This document shows positions 50,273 to 60,549 of a DNA stretch of 64,000 nucleotides, one piece after another. Origin of the DNA: Chlorophyllum brunneum (lineage: Eukaryota > Basidiomycota > Agaricomycetes > Agaricales > Agaricaceae). Location of the stretch: the NCBI GenBank assembly GCA_963576785.1, contig OY756144.1, positions 2,170,001 through 2,234,000 of the forward strand, written 5' to 3'. Position numbers and translations under genes: made by a program. Positions within the stretch are counted from its first letter, which is position 1. Every line of letters begins with the position of its first letter. A model generated the notes under the pieces. It was not told the DNA's origin and did not search any database. It was given only the letters and a program-made list of their open reading frames with translations.

Positions 50273-51237
50273 TAATGGACTAGTGAAGGAGACAGAAGGA
50301 AGAAACCTCGTTGATGCCGGTAATCTACATGTATAACTGACGCTATGAAATCACTGACTGCATTGATTGCACTTTCTTACCCTCGTTATTATCACATCCC
50401 TTCACTTTCCTACCGTCAAGCCTCTCTTCCACCTGACCTCAATCTATTTCTTGTCCCATTCAATTGCATATAATTTTCTTTTTGGTATACTACCTCGTAT
50501 GCTGTGCTGGAACGCACATTCCAATATACCCGACCGGAATTGGGGCTTGCCCCCTATAATCGTAGTCTATTTATAAACGTAGTTCTCCATCTAGAGGTGC
50601 ACTACACGTTTCGAGTGATCGGGTCGATCATGATCAAGCCAGATGTAACCTTAAGCCAGCTCATGCTGGAGACAAAAGAGACCGTAGGGTTGCTGTGCTC
50701 ATATTCCTTGCAAGTTCCGCCCCCTGACATGCGTAAGCCTCAAGGCCATTACCAACACGACAGAAATGGATGGATTATAATTAATTGCTACCAATAAGAT
50801 GGTGTTGAATATGCGCATGCAATCAGAAGAGATGTGCCGCTTTTGATGAAACGGGCAAAAAGCGCTGGGAGTTTCTCCGCGAAATTGCCTCAAGACCCGA
50901 TGCTTGCCCAATAGACGTATGAGCTATCATAGATGCAAAGGACTCCGGTCCGTTCGTAAAGAAGACTAGAGAAGCCCATCGAGGGATTGAAAAATTCTGA
51001 GAGCGACAGATCATGTCCAACACGGCGTTTGAACCACCAGACTCTATAGCCCCCGATCAGCAGGAAGACAGAACTAACATTACAGGGTATCAGCGAAAAC
51101 AAAATGTATGTTACGATATGCGGAGGGTAAAACATGAGCATGGGAGATACATATGATGTCCGTGTGTGTGAAACGAAAAGAAGTGGTACGACCTGATACT
51201 GTCCAGCGCTATCGCCCACCATGTATCCCTTGCCAAA
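50273..51237. other. Convergent gene-free stretch
   Basis: Between convergent genes. Minus-strand frames at 50699-51222 were inspected and are not protein-like; no extra member of the tandem array was found here. Confidence 0.45.
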
Positions 51238-51823
51238 TCAAGAGGATGTGAGGCGGGTCGACGTTGGGAGTGGTAATGCAGGTAGCTCAACGGAAATTGG
51301 CGTATTGATAGTACCTGCCCCATCCTCACCATGCTTGTGGTTCGTATATGGGATAGAGGACAGCGCAGTAATATCAAGGACTTCTTCAATGGAAGATACA
51401 GCAGCTGTGGTGATACCTGGAGATGCTCCGCGAACACTGGCTGTCCTGCTTCGGATCCGGTTGGAGAACTTGTTAAATGGACGTCGCCAAAGGCACCATA
51501 TTAACAGGACAACAAGGAAACATAAAGCTACATGAAGTAATGTATGAATGGCGAGATGAATAGTAATGTATGTTTTTTGGACGTACGACCAACTATGGCG
51601 AGCTGTATAATCGTTGAATGGGAAATCCCAGGTAAGGTGTTGGACTCAGAGTTTACTGTGTGAGGAACTGTAAGAAGGTAGACATGATGGGAGGCTGCAT
51701 GTGTGTACCTTGGGAAGTAGACTCATAGCCGATGATGTATCCAGTTACATGTGCGATGTTACACAGTATGGAAAAGATGACAAGTAGGAGTGTGAATAGG
51801 TACTCCGCAATGGGACCACGCAT
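51238..51823 (-). CDS. Small two-span membrane protein A of tandem trio (173 residues)
   Basis: I recognise no described family. Exons 51709-51823 (115 nt) and 51238-51644 join in frame. The first exon is a hydrophobic leader, YLFTLLLVIFSILCNIAHV, then GYIIGYESTSQ. The second exon gives HLTWDFPFNDYTARHSW, a membrane span (HTLLHVALCFLVVLLIWCLW), then RRPFNKFSNRIRSRT and a polar Ser/Thr/Pro-rich tail ending TSTRLTSS. The leader may be a signal peptide or signal anchor. A TATAAAAT box sits 77 bp upstream (51900-51907). The exon-1 length, the intron phase and the RRPF motif after the span match gene B. Confidence 0.68.
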
Positions 51824-52703
51824 CGTTGTTGTAGCTGCTCAGCGATAGGGCGAAGAGGGGGGCGAGACGAAAGGATAGGAAACCCGTAGGAGGCAGCCCA
51901 TTTTATAAGTTTGTCGTCGTTTCAAAGCTGTTAATGCCAAGAGACAAGGACACGATCTATACTCGGCCCTTTCGCGGGCTTGGAAATATTGGATACAATT
52001 GAATTTAGTCCACCTATGCCGTGTTGAGGTGGGCCGAGGTTCAGACATGCCAGGGCCGGGCAGGGGCAACCCTGGGGTGGAAGATTATAACGTCGAGCAG
52101 GGAGGGACTATCGTCAGCTCGGCTGTGCATTTCTTACGGGCTCCGCACGGTAGTAGGTCCGTGCGCAAGTCGGTTAACAGGCTTTCTCGCGTTTGTAATA
52201 ATGAGCTCAAGGCGATCATCTCAGAACCTTAAGCTAATTTGTGGCAGAAAGTGGGCTGGAATTGGACTATGGCAACATGGTAGATGTAAGGGAACTGCCC
52301 CTGGGGGTGCTGATGATGGTATATAGGGCGAGAAAAGAAAAGGAAAAGAAACTGATGTGTCGCTCCGCTCGCTCGCAATAAGCCGTCGATCTTCATTATC
52401 TGGATGGGGATAAAGTGGGCCGTCGGGATCGAGAGCTAGGCACCAAGTGCGGCGTGGGAGGTGGCGGGGACGATGGGAGAGAGTACATAGCGGCACACAT
52501 TGTGCATGATTAAATAACTATGTCGGATGGACCCTCTTTACGGCCCGTTGACGAATGTCCAAGATGTATCCACCAGGGTGTGATTGATTGATGTGGGTGG
52601 ATATTGTGGTATGCGTTGAACCCGTCAAGCATATGATAGCGACGGTGCTTTATAGAACGATGATAAACATGGTGAGAGGCAAGTCAGGAAAGCGTATACG
52701 AAC
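51824..52703. other. Gene-free stretch with promoter of gene A
   Basis: About 880 bp. The gene A promoter (TATAAAAT, minus strand, 51900-51907) lies near its left end. The rest shows only short unlikely frames. Confidence 0.45.
51900..51907 (-). promoter_or_regulatory. TATA box of gene A
   Basis: Minus-strand TATAAAAT followed by GGGCTGCCTCC. The same GCTGCCTCC follows the TATA box of gene B, pointing to shared promoter ancestry. Confidence 0.5.
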
Positions 52704-53219
52704 TTATAAAGTGTTGGTAGCTCTGTCTCTGCCCCACGCGAACGCAGCCCGAGCAGGGAGAGTGATGGCCCTGTTACCGAGCTCGGCGGTGGAGGCAAGA
52801 TCTTCGAATGGTTGGTTGGTGCCGAGCAGAACATTCGGCGTTCGAAGACGAAAACGATCTCCAAATGGTTTCTTGTAAAGGTTCACCATAAGGAAGAAAA
52901 TGCAGAACAGGACGACTGTGTGGCGGTAATGAGTTTGGGGGAGTACGGGGTAGATAGCGCCACATACATGCAACTACGGCCAATGCAACCACAATGGTTT
53001 GGGTGGGGGGCTTTGACTCGGAGGTAGGAGCGGTAGCAGGGTGTGCGTTTGTCCCTGCGTGGATGTGAGAGGTCATATCCGGCGACAGCGAGGAGAGGAA
53101 ATACCCTGGGTGATCGTGTTGTTTACGATAACATCTGCCACAGCGGGCTGGATGATGGTAGTGGTGGCCATGAAGGCAGAAAGAAGGGCGTGGATAGAGA
53201 TAGAGCTAAAGGAATGCAT
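52704..53219 (-). CDS. Small two-span membrane protein B of tandem trio (137 residues)
   Basis: Exons 53105-53219 (115 nt), 52968-53054 and 52704-52915 join in frame. The leader is MHSFSSISIHALLSAFMATT, then ADVIVNNTITQGTNAH, a short Thr/Pro/Ser stretch, a span (QTIVVALAVVAFVLFCIFFL), the motif LYKKPFGDRFRLR and a tail ending WGRDRATNTL. A second in-frame ATG at 53171 (MATTTIIQ) is possible; the TATA box is only 39 bp before the first ATG. The VIVNxTITQG motif is shared with gene C and the [RK][RK]PF motif with gene A. Function is unknown. Confidence 0.66.
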
Positions 53220-53736
53220 GCTGTGGGTGGGGGGGGATTTGGGGAGGCAGCTCGAGCATTTTATAACAAAAGGCAGGACGAAATAAGGCAGAAAACGAGG
53301 ACTGGATGTTATTATTCCGGAGCTTGGAATTCAGCCCAAACTGAGAGGGACAATTTGGGTGGAGGGCACAATCGAGTCGACCAGATCGTCAAGATCCCCT
53401 GGAATAGCATTACGTACATCTGCAACCCAGCACACATGTTATTCCACCGCACTGCTTCTCCCCCACGTCACCGTAAGGCAAGCATCCTTCTCACACTAAC
53501 CCCCCCAGCCACGCAGATGCGGCTCAGCTGCTTTGACGAGGTTGCCAGGGAGCACACGCATTTCGGCAAATCACCCTGTGATATGCTTTCAAGGTGCTCG
53601 ATCTAATTTCGGCACTTTCACACCAATGTCCGGGTTGGCGCAGGAGAGCGCGAGCGCAAGCGTATATAGAGAGAAAATACATGGGCCCAAGTGCGGCGAT
53701 CATGGTACTATGATAGAGGTAAATGATCCAAATGAT
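53220..53736. other. Gene-free stretch with promoter of gene B
   Basis: It holds the TATAAAAT box of gene B (minus, 53258-53265) and a short C tract (minus strand, 53229-53236). No gene seen in the rest. Confidence 0.45.
53258..53265 (-). promoter_or_regulatory. TATA box of gene B
   Basis: Minus-strand TATAAAAT, followed 6 bp later by GCTGCCTCC, as at gene A. Confidence 0.5.
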
Positions 53737-54423
53737 TTATGTGTGGTATATGAGCAATTCCCGCGGATGCGATGCTCTGACTTGGGTGGAGGTGATCGCA
53801 GTGTGCGTTCGAATGGGCAAGTTGATGCTTGCTGTCCCACTAAATATTCCAATCGTGAGCGCGGTGTGAATCGCAACTGTGCGGGGGACGTACGGAATTA
53901 CTTCTTGTGCACCCACTTCCCTGATCGCACGTGGCCTTCTAGACGCTGTGGCGACCTCGCGGATAGCGTGCTCGATCGCGGCTGCTTGGCGACGTCGGTC
54001 ATTATATCCCAGGGGTACCGAGGTGCTCATAGGTCGCCGCAACCCGGCTAATATTGCTTTGGTCATGAAGCACAAGATATACAGCGCGGCGACGAGGATC
54101 ATCATTGTTAAAGCAGCTAGGTAAAGAAAAACGTGAGAAATACGAATATGGGGGGTCCTCGAGAGCTATGTACCGTTCAGCATGCAATACGTGTCGAACA
54201 GCTCATGTGTGGGTGTAGAGCATTCGATATTGTGATCTGCACCAGCAGGGTCGAGTTCTGCGTCGGTGCCTCGTATGAGCATAAAGACGTAATAAATAGC
54301 CGAAGTAAATCTACCTTGGGTGATTGTAGTGTTGACAATGACACCAGCATGAGCGCCTAGCCCAGTGAAAACGATCACGCAGAGAATGATGTTGAAAATG
54401 ATGAGAGGGCGGAATGAGGCCAT
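53737..54423 (-). CDS. Small two-span membrane protein C of tandem trio (209 residues)
   Basis: Exons 54174-54423 and 53737-54116 join in frame. The leader is MASFRPLIIFNIILCVIVFT, then GVIVNTTITQGRFTSA, an extracytoplasmic segment with two Cys (IECSTPTHELFDTYC), a span (ALTMMILVAALYILCFMTK), LRRPMSTSVPLG and a tail of about 110 residues rich in Arg and Thr. The codons ITQ|G, where genes A and B are split by an intron, are continuous here, so an intron was lost or the ancestor lacked it. Function unknown. Confidence 0.68.
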
Positions 54424-55042
54424 GCTTCAGCGGGTGCGACCAAAATGCGGATGGGAAGGACCCAAGGCTTAGAAAGGCCGTCCGTTTTATGCCTAAGCAG
54501 AGGCCCGCAGCGGGTTGCTCTGCATCTGTCCTTGAACGATCTGTAGGAAACTGGTGCTGAAAAGAACAAAAAAGCCAGGTTCGGGACTTTTAAAATGGAG
54601 GAGTTAGCTGGACCACTAGATACACTGACTATGGGTCAGCAAAGCTGCAGTTCCAGCTTGAGCCAACCGGCATGTGTGTACTGTATTTGATAGATCGTCT
54701 GAATTGCAGTGGTTGGGTCTGGCCAATGGATCGGGGAGACGATTTAGACAATAATAGATTTTCCCGATGGGGGCTCAGCAGATCTGAGGTCGGGATTGTG
54801 GAGCGGTAAGGAAATGATGCTGTTCAGCCATCTTGTACCCAAATATGTACACTATATCGTTGGATATCGTGCACCCAGGAAAGCTGCGGGGATTGGGTTT
54901 GTCAGGCAGGTTTCGTCTGCGGGGAGGACTGGGGAAGGCCGAGCTGGCCGGAGGGATCTCTCATTTAGTGTGACATCCTGTAACATACGTCACGTCGTGA
55001 TTTGTCTTCCACGTTGACCTGTGCGCGCGTTGGGGAAACATA
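54424..55042. other. Divergent intergenic stretch
   Basis: About 620 bp between gene C (minus) and ALG11 (plus). No gene seen. Confidence 0.5.
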
Positions 55043-56964
55043 ATGCTCGGGTTCCTCTTGGCGGGGCCGTCTACCTCAATTATTCTTTGGCTATGTCTGC
55101 AGTTATACGCGTGGTTGTTGAGAAGAGCGAACATTACCAGGCGCAGAACTATTCTCCAGCAACTCGGGATACCGCCAGCCGAACCAAAGAAAATAATAGG
55201 TTTCTTCCACCCTTACTGGCAAGCTGAAATTCCCTACGTCACGTCACCACACATTCCTTACTGTGAGATAGTAATGCTGGCGGCGGTGGCGAACGTGTAC
55301 TATGGACTGCGGTTGCCGCTCTGCAACGAAACGAGCCCGAAGTAATCAGTGTTGTCTACAGTGGTGACATAGATGCAACAAAGGAGCAAATTTTACACAA
55401 AGTCAAAGCTAGATTCGACATCCTATTAGACCCATCCAAAATCCATTTCGTTTTCCTCCGTTCCAGGAAGTGGGTAGAGGACTCACAATGGCCACACTTC
55501 ACACTTCTTGGTCAAAGTCTAGGTTCTATCTACCTAGCTTGGGAGGCAATGTCGAACCTCGTACCTGACTTGTACATCGGTATATCATTCTCATTGACGA
55601 ACGCTGGACGTCTACTCAACGAACTGCAGATACTATGGGCTACGCATTCACATTCCAAGTCGTTTCTCTCCTTGGCCGTATACCGGTCGGCGCATACGTC
55701 CACTACCCCACTATCAGCACGGACATGGTCTCCCGTGTACGCTCCCGCGAAAGATCGCATACCAATACCTCTGCCGTCTCTTCCTCTGCTATCTTGAGCA
55801 GCATCAAATTATTGTAAGCTCCATATATTCGGGTACTAACGACGTATTGATACACATATCTCCAGGTACTATCGCATTTTCATGTACTACTATGCTTCAT
55901 CCCTCCGAAAGGCTTCATTCCTAATGGTCAACTCATCTTGGACAAAGAACCACATCGATTCCATCCTTCACCATCCCGATTTCCTCCTAAACGCGATGCA
56001 TCTCCTACCGCCCGTCGCCATATTCACTTTATTAAACCTCTTGGCATCATCCAAAATGTCCGCACGGATCACAAGCGCTAGAATTGTTTATCCCCCTTGT
56101 GACACGAGAGAAATGTCCAGTTTTCCGCTTACCGACCGCCAGCGCTTTGTTCTGAGCGTCGCTCAATTCCGGTAAGCTTTTTTCCTGGCGGTCTTTTTGA
56201 ACCCTGACGGATATATCAGCTGACCCTACAAAATAGACCCGAGAAGGATCATCCTGCGCAGCTTCGTGCATTCGCACAATTACTGCACAATCATCCTCGC
56301 TATACGAAGCAAGATGGGGTTCGACTTGTTCTGATTGGCGGAAGTCGGAATGAAGAGGATGCACAACGCGTCGCTGGGCTACGGCGGTTAGCAAGAGAGC
56401 TAAAAGTGGAGGTGATGGGCTCTCTATTTGTTAATTTGGTAAAATTCCTGCTGATCCTTGATGATTTCTGCAGGAACAAACAGAAATTATCGTCAATGCA
56501 CCCTATTCAGTTGTACTGGAATGGTTGTCAAAGGCCAGTATAGGCCTTAGCACAATGGTGGACGAGCATTTCGGCATCAACATTGTCGAATTCATGGTAC
56601 GTGCCTCTAATTCCCAGAGCGCGACCAGCGGGATGACGACCTGGTAGGCTGCTGGTGTAATACCCGTCACACATGCATCCGGGGGTCCCCTTAAGGATAT
56701 TGTTATACCCTTTAATGGAAAACCAACAGGTGAACAGGATTGGCCCAGTAAATCCTGGGGTGTTACTGATCTCCTCGAATAGGATACCATGCAAAGACAA
56801 TAGAGGGGTTCGCAGAGGCGCTTGACGAAGCCCTGTCCCTGTCTTCTGAAGAAGAGCTGGCTCTACGGCACCGTGCACGGACATGGGCTATACAAAGGTT
56901 TTCTGAGGAAGAGTTTGAGAAAGGATGGAATGCCAGTAGGTGGAAGGAAAGGCTCCTAAGGTGA
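55043..56964 (+). CDS. ALG11: GDP-Man:Man3GlcNAc2-PP-dolichol alpha-1,2-mannosyltransferase (ALG11)
   Basis: An ER GT4-family enzyme that adds the fourth and fifth mannoses to the lipid-linked oligosaccharide on the cytosolic face. The start, [19 protein letters not shown], is an N-terminal membrane anchor. Conserved parts include [87 protein letters not shown] and [11 protein letters not shown]. The GT-B EX7E motif is EHFGINIVE, followed by [20 protein letters not shown]. Short introns occur near 55200-55255, 55580-55620, 55815-55865, 56172-56238, 56408-56473, 56597-56647 and 56729-56783. The stop is at 56964 and length is about 500 residues. Confidence 0.93.
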
Positions 56965-57358
56965 TGGCCCGAGAATGTAATCCCACTCGAAGAATCCTAA
57001 AAGCCCTCCCATCTCTAAAACGATCTGAGACAATTAACCAACACTAGGTCAAGCATGCAGTGCCAGCTTGAGAAACGTGCACGCGCATACAGCTATGCTC
57101 GCGGGACTTTTTCGGGGGCTGGTAGAAAGGAAATGTCCCATTAGGAAAGCCATGAGGCAGAGGGTGAGATGCTTGGCGATTTGGAGTTTTGTGGGTCCCA
57201 GAATGAAGAAAAAACACGTGAAAGACGCAGATTGAGCTGTCATTCTGATACATATTCTAGAATGAGAGTGTCAACCCATGCCGTGATCAGCCTGTCCCCA
57301 CGCAATAATGTAGGGATCGAAAGCTACTCACTGTTGCAATATTCTACTATGTTTAGCT
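56965..57358. other. Convergent 3' intergenic stretch
   Basis: About 390 bp between the convergent stops of ALG11 and the FMN dehydrogenase. No gene seen. Confidence 0.5.
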
Positions 57359-59922
57359 TCAGAGATCTAACTTCATCAAAACCTCTTCCCCCTTCCCTTG
57401 AATGTCGGCCACATTTGGATAACCAGCGGTGGCGAGCGTGTTATCGAAGTCGGCAAGAGTATGGCGGATGACTTGCTGCGCACCAGCCTGGCCCTCGAGG
57501 ATCATGCCGTAAAGCCATGGTCGGCCCACTAATGGGGATCGAAGGTACATGAGGCAAACCGGCAAGTAAGGTGCGTCAACCGAGGAGGGAACAATAACGA
57601 GAATGTCAATAAAGATGGAAAAGGTCAAATGCAGTGTTTCCATTGAAGTGGTGTGGTTTAGCCGAACCGATAATGGTGCACTCAGCTCTCGTGCCCAATT
57701 GTGCGCAAGCAGCAATGGGCGTTCAGCCGAGGCTGATGCGAAGGCATAGCCTGGATTAGAATGACAGATCGTGCCCGCCATCCTCTAGACTAACTTCGTG
57801 AACGGAGTTAGGAGGATGTTGCAAAAGAGGAAACGCCAATCGTCCCTGACCACAAATCAATGATGTCAACAGCTGTTGACAAAATGACTCGAATCATCTT
57901 GGCGCCCATACTGAAATGTTCAGCTGGACGAGTGCGATGTGGTGAAAACAGGGGAAGAGGCGCATGAGAGGGTGAAGAAACAAGTATTGGACGATGGATT
58001 GGTTGTGGGCGCGTATGTCAGCGTCCACAAAACTCGGGAATTTGAAATTTCGTCGTATGACGTCAGCGTATCATTGATCGAAATCAACGAGGCATGTGCT
58101 TGACCGACGAAAGCCAGAAGCCCGTCTGGCAAAGAAAGGAAAGTAAGTATTGCATGTGAATCGGGGCTATTGTTTGTAGACCCATCAAGATGTCAGGCTT
58201 GTGTTTCGGAAACAATAGGCAAGGGGTAGAAAGGAAGCGACCAGGTCGGGGGAAATCTCCGGGAACGCAATTTGACCACTTACGGAGTACAGCCTGTGCA
58301 CCTAGCGCAAGAGCCTTGAAGATATCCGGGCCTGTACGAAGTCCAGAGTCAAAAAACAGTGTTAGCTTGCCTGATCTTTGAGCTTCTTTCACTTTCGGGG
58401 ATTTGGCGATGTGCTCGAGCGCGTAAAGCGAGGGAATCGCCCCGTCAAGTTGACGTCCGCCTGGTATAATGAGGACCCCGATTCGATTTCACGATGGCGG
58501 TTCGATAGATGGGCCGTGCGATTCATGGATCGCGAATAGGAAAGATGAAGGAAAAAAAGCTGTGGTCAGATACAGACCAAAAGGGGGCAATGCTGGCGAA
58601 GGGAGTTTTGAACTCACCGTGATTAGATACTACGATCCCATCAACGCCGTGGTATAGAGCCTTCTCTGCATCCTAGATAACAGCCGCCACACATGTCAGC
58701 TCCTGCTGCTACTCCAAAAATAGCCACCAGAAAACAATTGAGTAGGCCAAATTGAGAAAGCTGAGCTGAAGAACCTGCCCTCAGAACACAGCATACGGGA
58801 GTACGCACCGCAACATTCTGGATTCCCTTGAGAATCAAAGGCCCCTCCCAGTTTTCCCTCAAGTGCCTCAAGTCCTCCCACGACCTGAACTTGCCAGAAT
58901 TAGTCTCCTTCAACCATTCCATCCCAAGGAATGCGCCGAATCTGGCATCTTCATCCCCCTCTGAGATTTTCTTGTCCTGAACATCCGCTAGGTAGGGCCA
59001 CCAGGTTTTACTCTGCGTGATAGGTTGCCTGCCAAAGCGTGCCATGAAGACGGGGTCGGATTCGCCAATCTGGACACCCAAACCGTGACCAAAAGGAATA
59101 TAAGCTCTCTCGAGGTCATGAGGACGCCAGCCGAGCACCATGGTATCGAGTGTAACCACAAGAGCAGTGAACCCGGCTGCCTTAGCACGACTGAGTAATG
59201 ACAGTGTGATGTCTTTGGACAAAGGCCTGGGCTATATATCAGTTGCACAGTGGTTAGTCGTGCAAGAATAGCCATACCAATAGAGCTGGTACCATCGATC
59301 ACCGTTGCCGTTTGCGGCTGCAACTTCTTCCATTGTTCGACTGCTGGCGGTACTAAGAATGTATGGAACACCCATTTCCCTGGCAGCTGCGGCAGATGCT
59401 AGCTCCCCATCAGGATGAAAGAGGCCTTGAACGCCGATGGGTGCTATCAAGAGTGGCGAAGAATAAGTCTTGCCAAAAATGTTGACCTGTTGTGTGTGTG
59501 CTCAACAAACCCCACAAGGGACAATGGCTACGCCACTCACTCTCAAATCGCGAATGGTGGCATCGACAAGCATGCGAGGAATAATTCCAAATTTCTCGAA
59601 TGCCCGGCGATTAGCGCGATATGTCTGATGCGTACCAGCATTGCCACCAGCGTACATAAAAGCGCCTACAATGTTTCAAAGATCATCCATCAGTTGATCG
59701 CATGGCCTCGTGGAAGGCATTGCACAATGTTACAATTCCTCCCACGGTTGAAAAGTCCAACTCACCAGGGTACTCTTTCAGCTTCTCCCGGGCGCGCTGC
59801 TCGATTTCGTCAAAGACGACCGTACCAAGAGGTTGGGGACCTTTCCTCGACGTGTATATTTCCAGCATGTACTTGCTCCATTCATTCGGAGCCGTGAGGG
59901 GAGCATTGGCGGGATCGGTCAT
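57359..59922 (-). CDS. FMN-dependent alpha-hydroxy-acid dehydrogenase (lactate oxidase/dehydrogenase family)
   Basis: Oxidises a 2-hydroxy acid such as L-lactate with FMN. The ATG at 59922 (MTDPANAPLTAPNEW) is preferred; the open frame upstream begins only with TTG. Family segments include AFMYAGGNAGTHQTYRANR, SSPLLIAPIGVQGLFHPDG, YILSTASSRTMEEVA, FTALVVTLDTMVLGWRPHD, GPLILKGIQ and the catalytic block GIVVSNHGGRQLDGA (active-site His and Arg). It continues LFFDSGLRTGPDIFKALALG, RPWLYGMILEGQAG and ends EGEEVLMKLDL-like. No cytochrome b5 domain is attached, unlike yeast cytochrome b2. The intron before RPWLYG is about 755 nt (57529-58283), far longer than the rest. Confidence 0.88.
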
Positions 59923-60549
59923 CAACAAGCGCACGAGGAAGTAAACGAGAGAACTAGGGAGGGGATACACTGGTGCTGTGGACAAGTGAGGAAGCGGGCC
60001 AGCTGATGCCGGACCTACTTATACACCTGCGGAGAGGAATCACAAACAACAACACACCCACAGCACTGTGATATGAGAACCACACAAAAGACGCATGGCT
60101 CTTGCTGGGGTAAGGGTGAGATATCAATAGAGGACCAACCGGAGGTGGCGTATAAAAGGAGGAGATAGCCAGCCGGATGTAGTCATTGGAAGCTCAGGGA
60201 CTGGCTTGATACGGACCCATATTTGGAAACAGTCAAGACGTAAATTTGCGTTGATGGCGATACACACATGGCAGGGGCGGCAGCTTCCATATCGTGTTTG
60301 GACTGGCCTCTTACAAGGGCTATGATGCGCCCACCGAGAAATCAGGAGCACAAAAAGCTGATGGATATAAGGGTTAAACTGTGGCGAGAAAAAAACAATA
60401 TGATGGCCAAAAATGGCTGTGTAGCGGGTATAAGTATGGACGATGAAATGGAGAGAATTCTTTGCGGATGTGTTGAGAAAAATAAAAGAGAATGACCCCA
60501 AATCCATGAGTCAAAACAATCAAACCGGTGGAACAATAGTCCCACGTGC
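59923..60549. other. Gene-free stretch
   Basis: About 630 bp between two minus-strand genes; probably the dehydrogenase promoter and SUN-gene 3' UTR. The short frames here are not protein-like. Confidence 0.5.

Noticed and set aside
57359..57781. Separate 140-codon gene
   Set aside because: Its last half is the final exon of the FMN dehydrogenase (GRPWLYGM to the stop); the first half is intron sequence.
59923..59985. N-terminal extension of the FMN dehydrogenase
   Set aside because: The open frame upstream starts with TTG; the first real ATG is at 59922.
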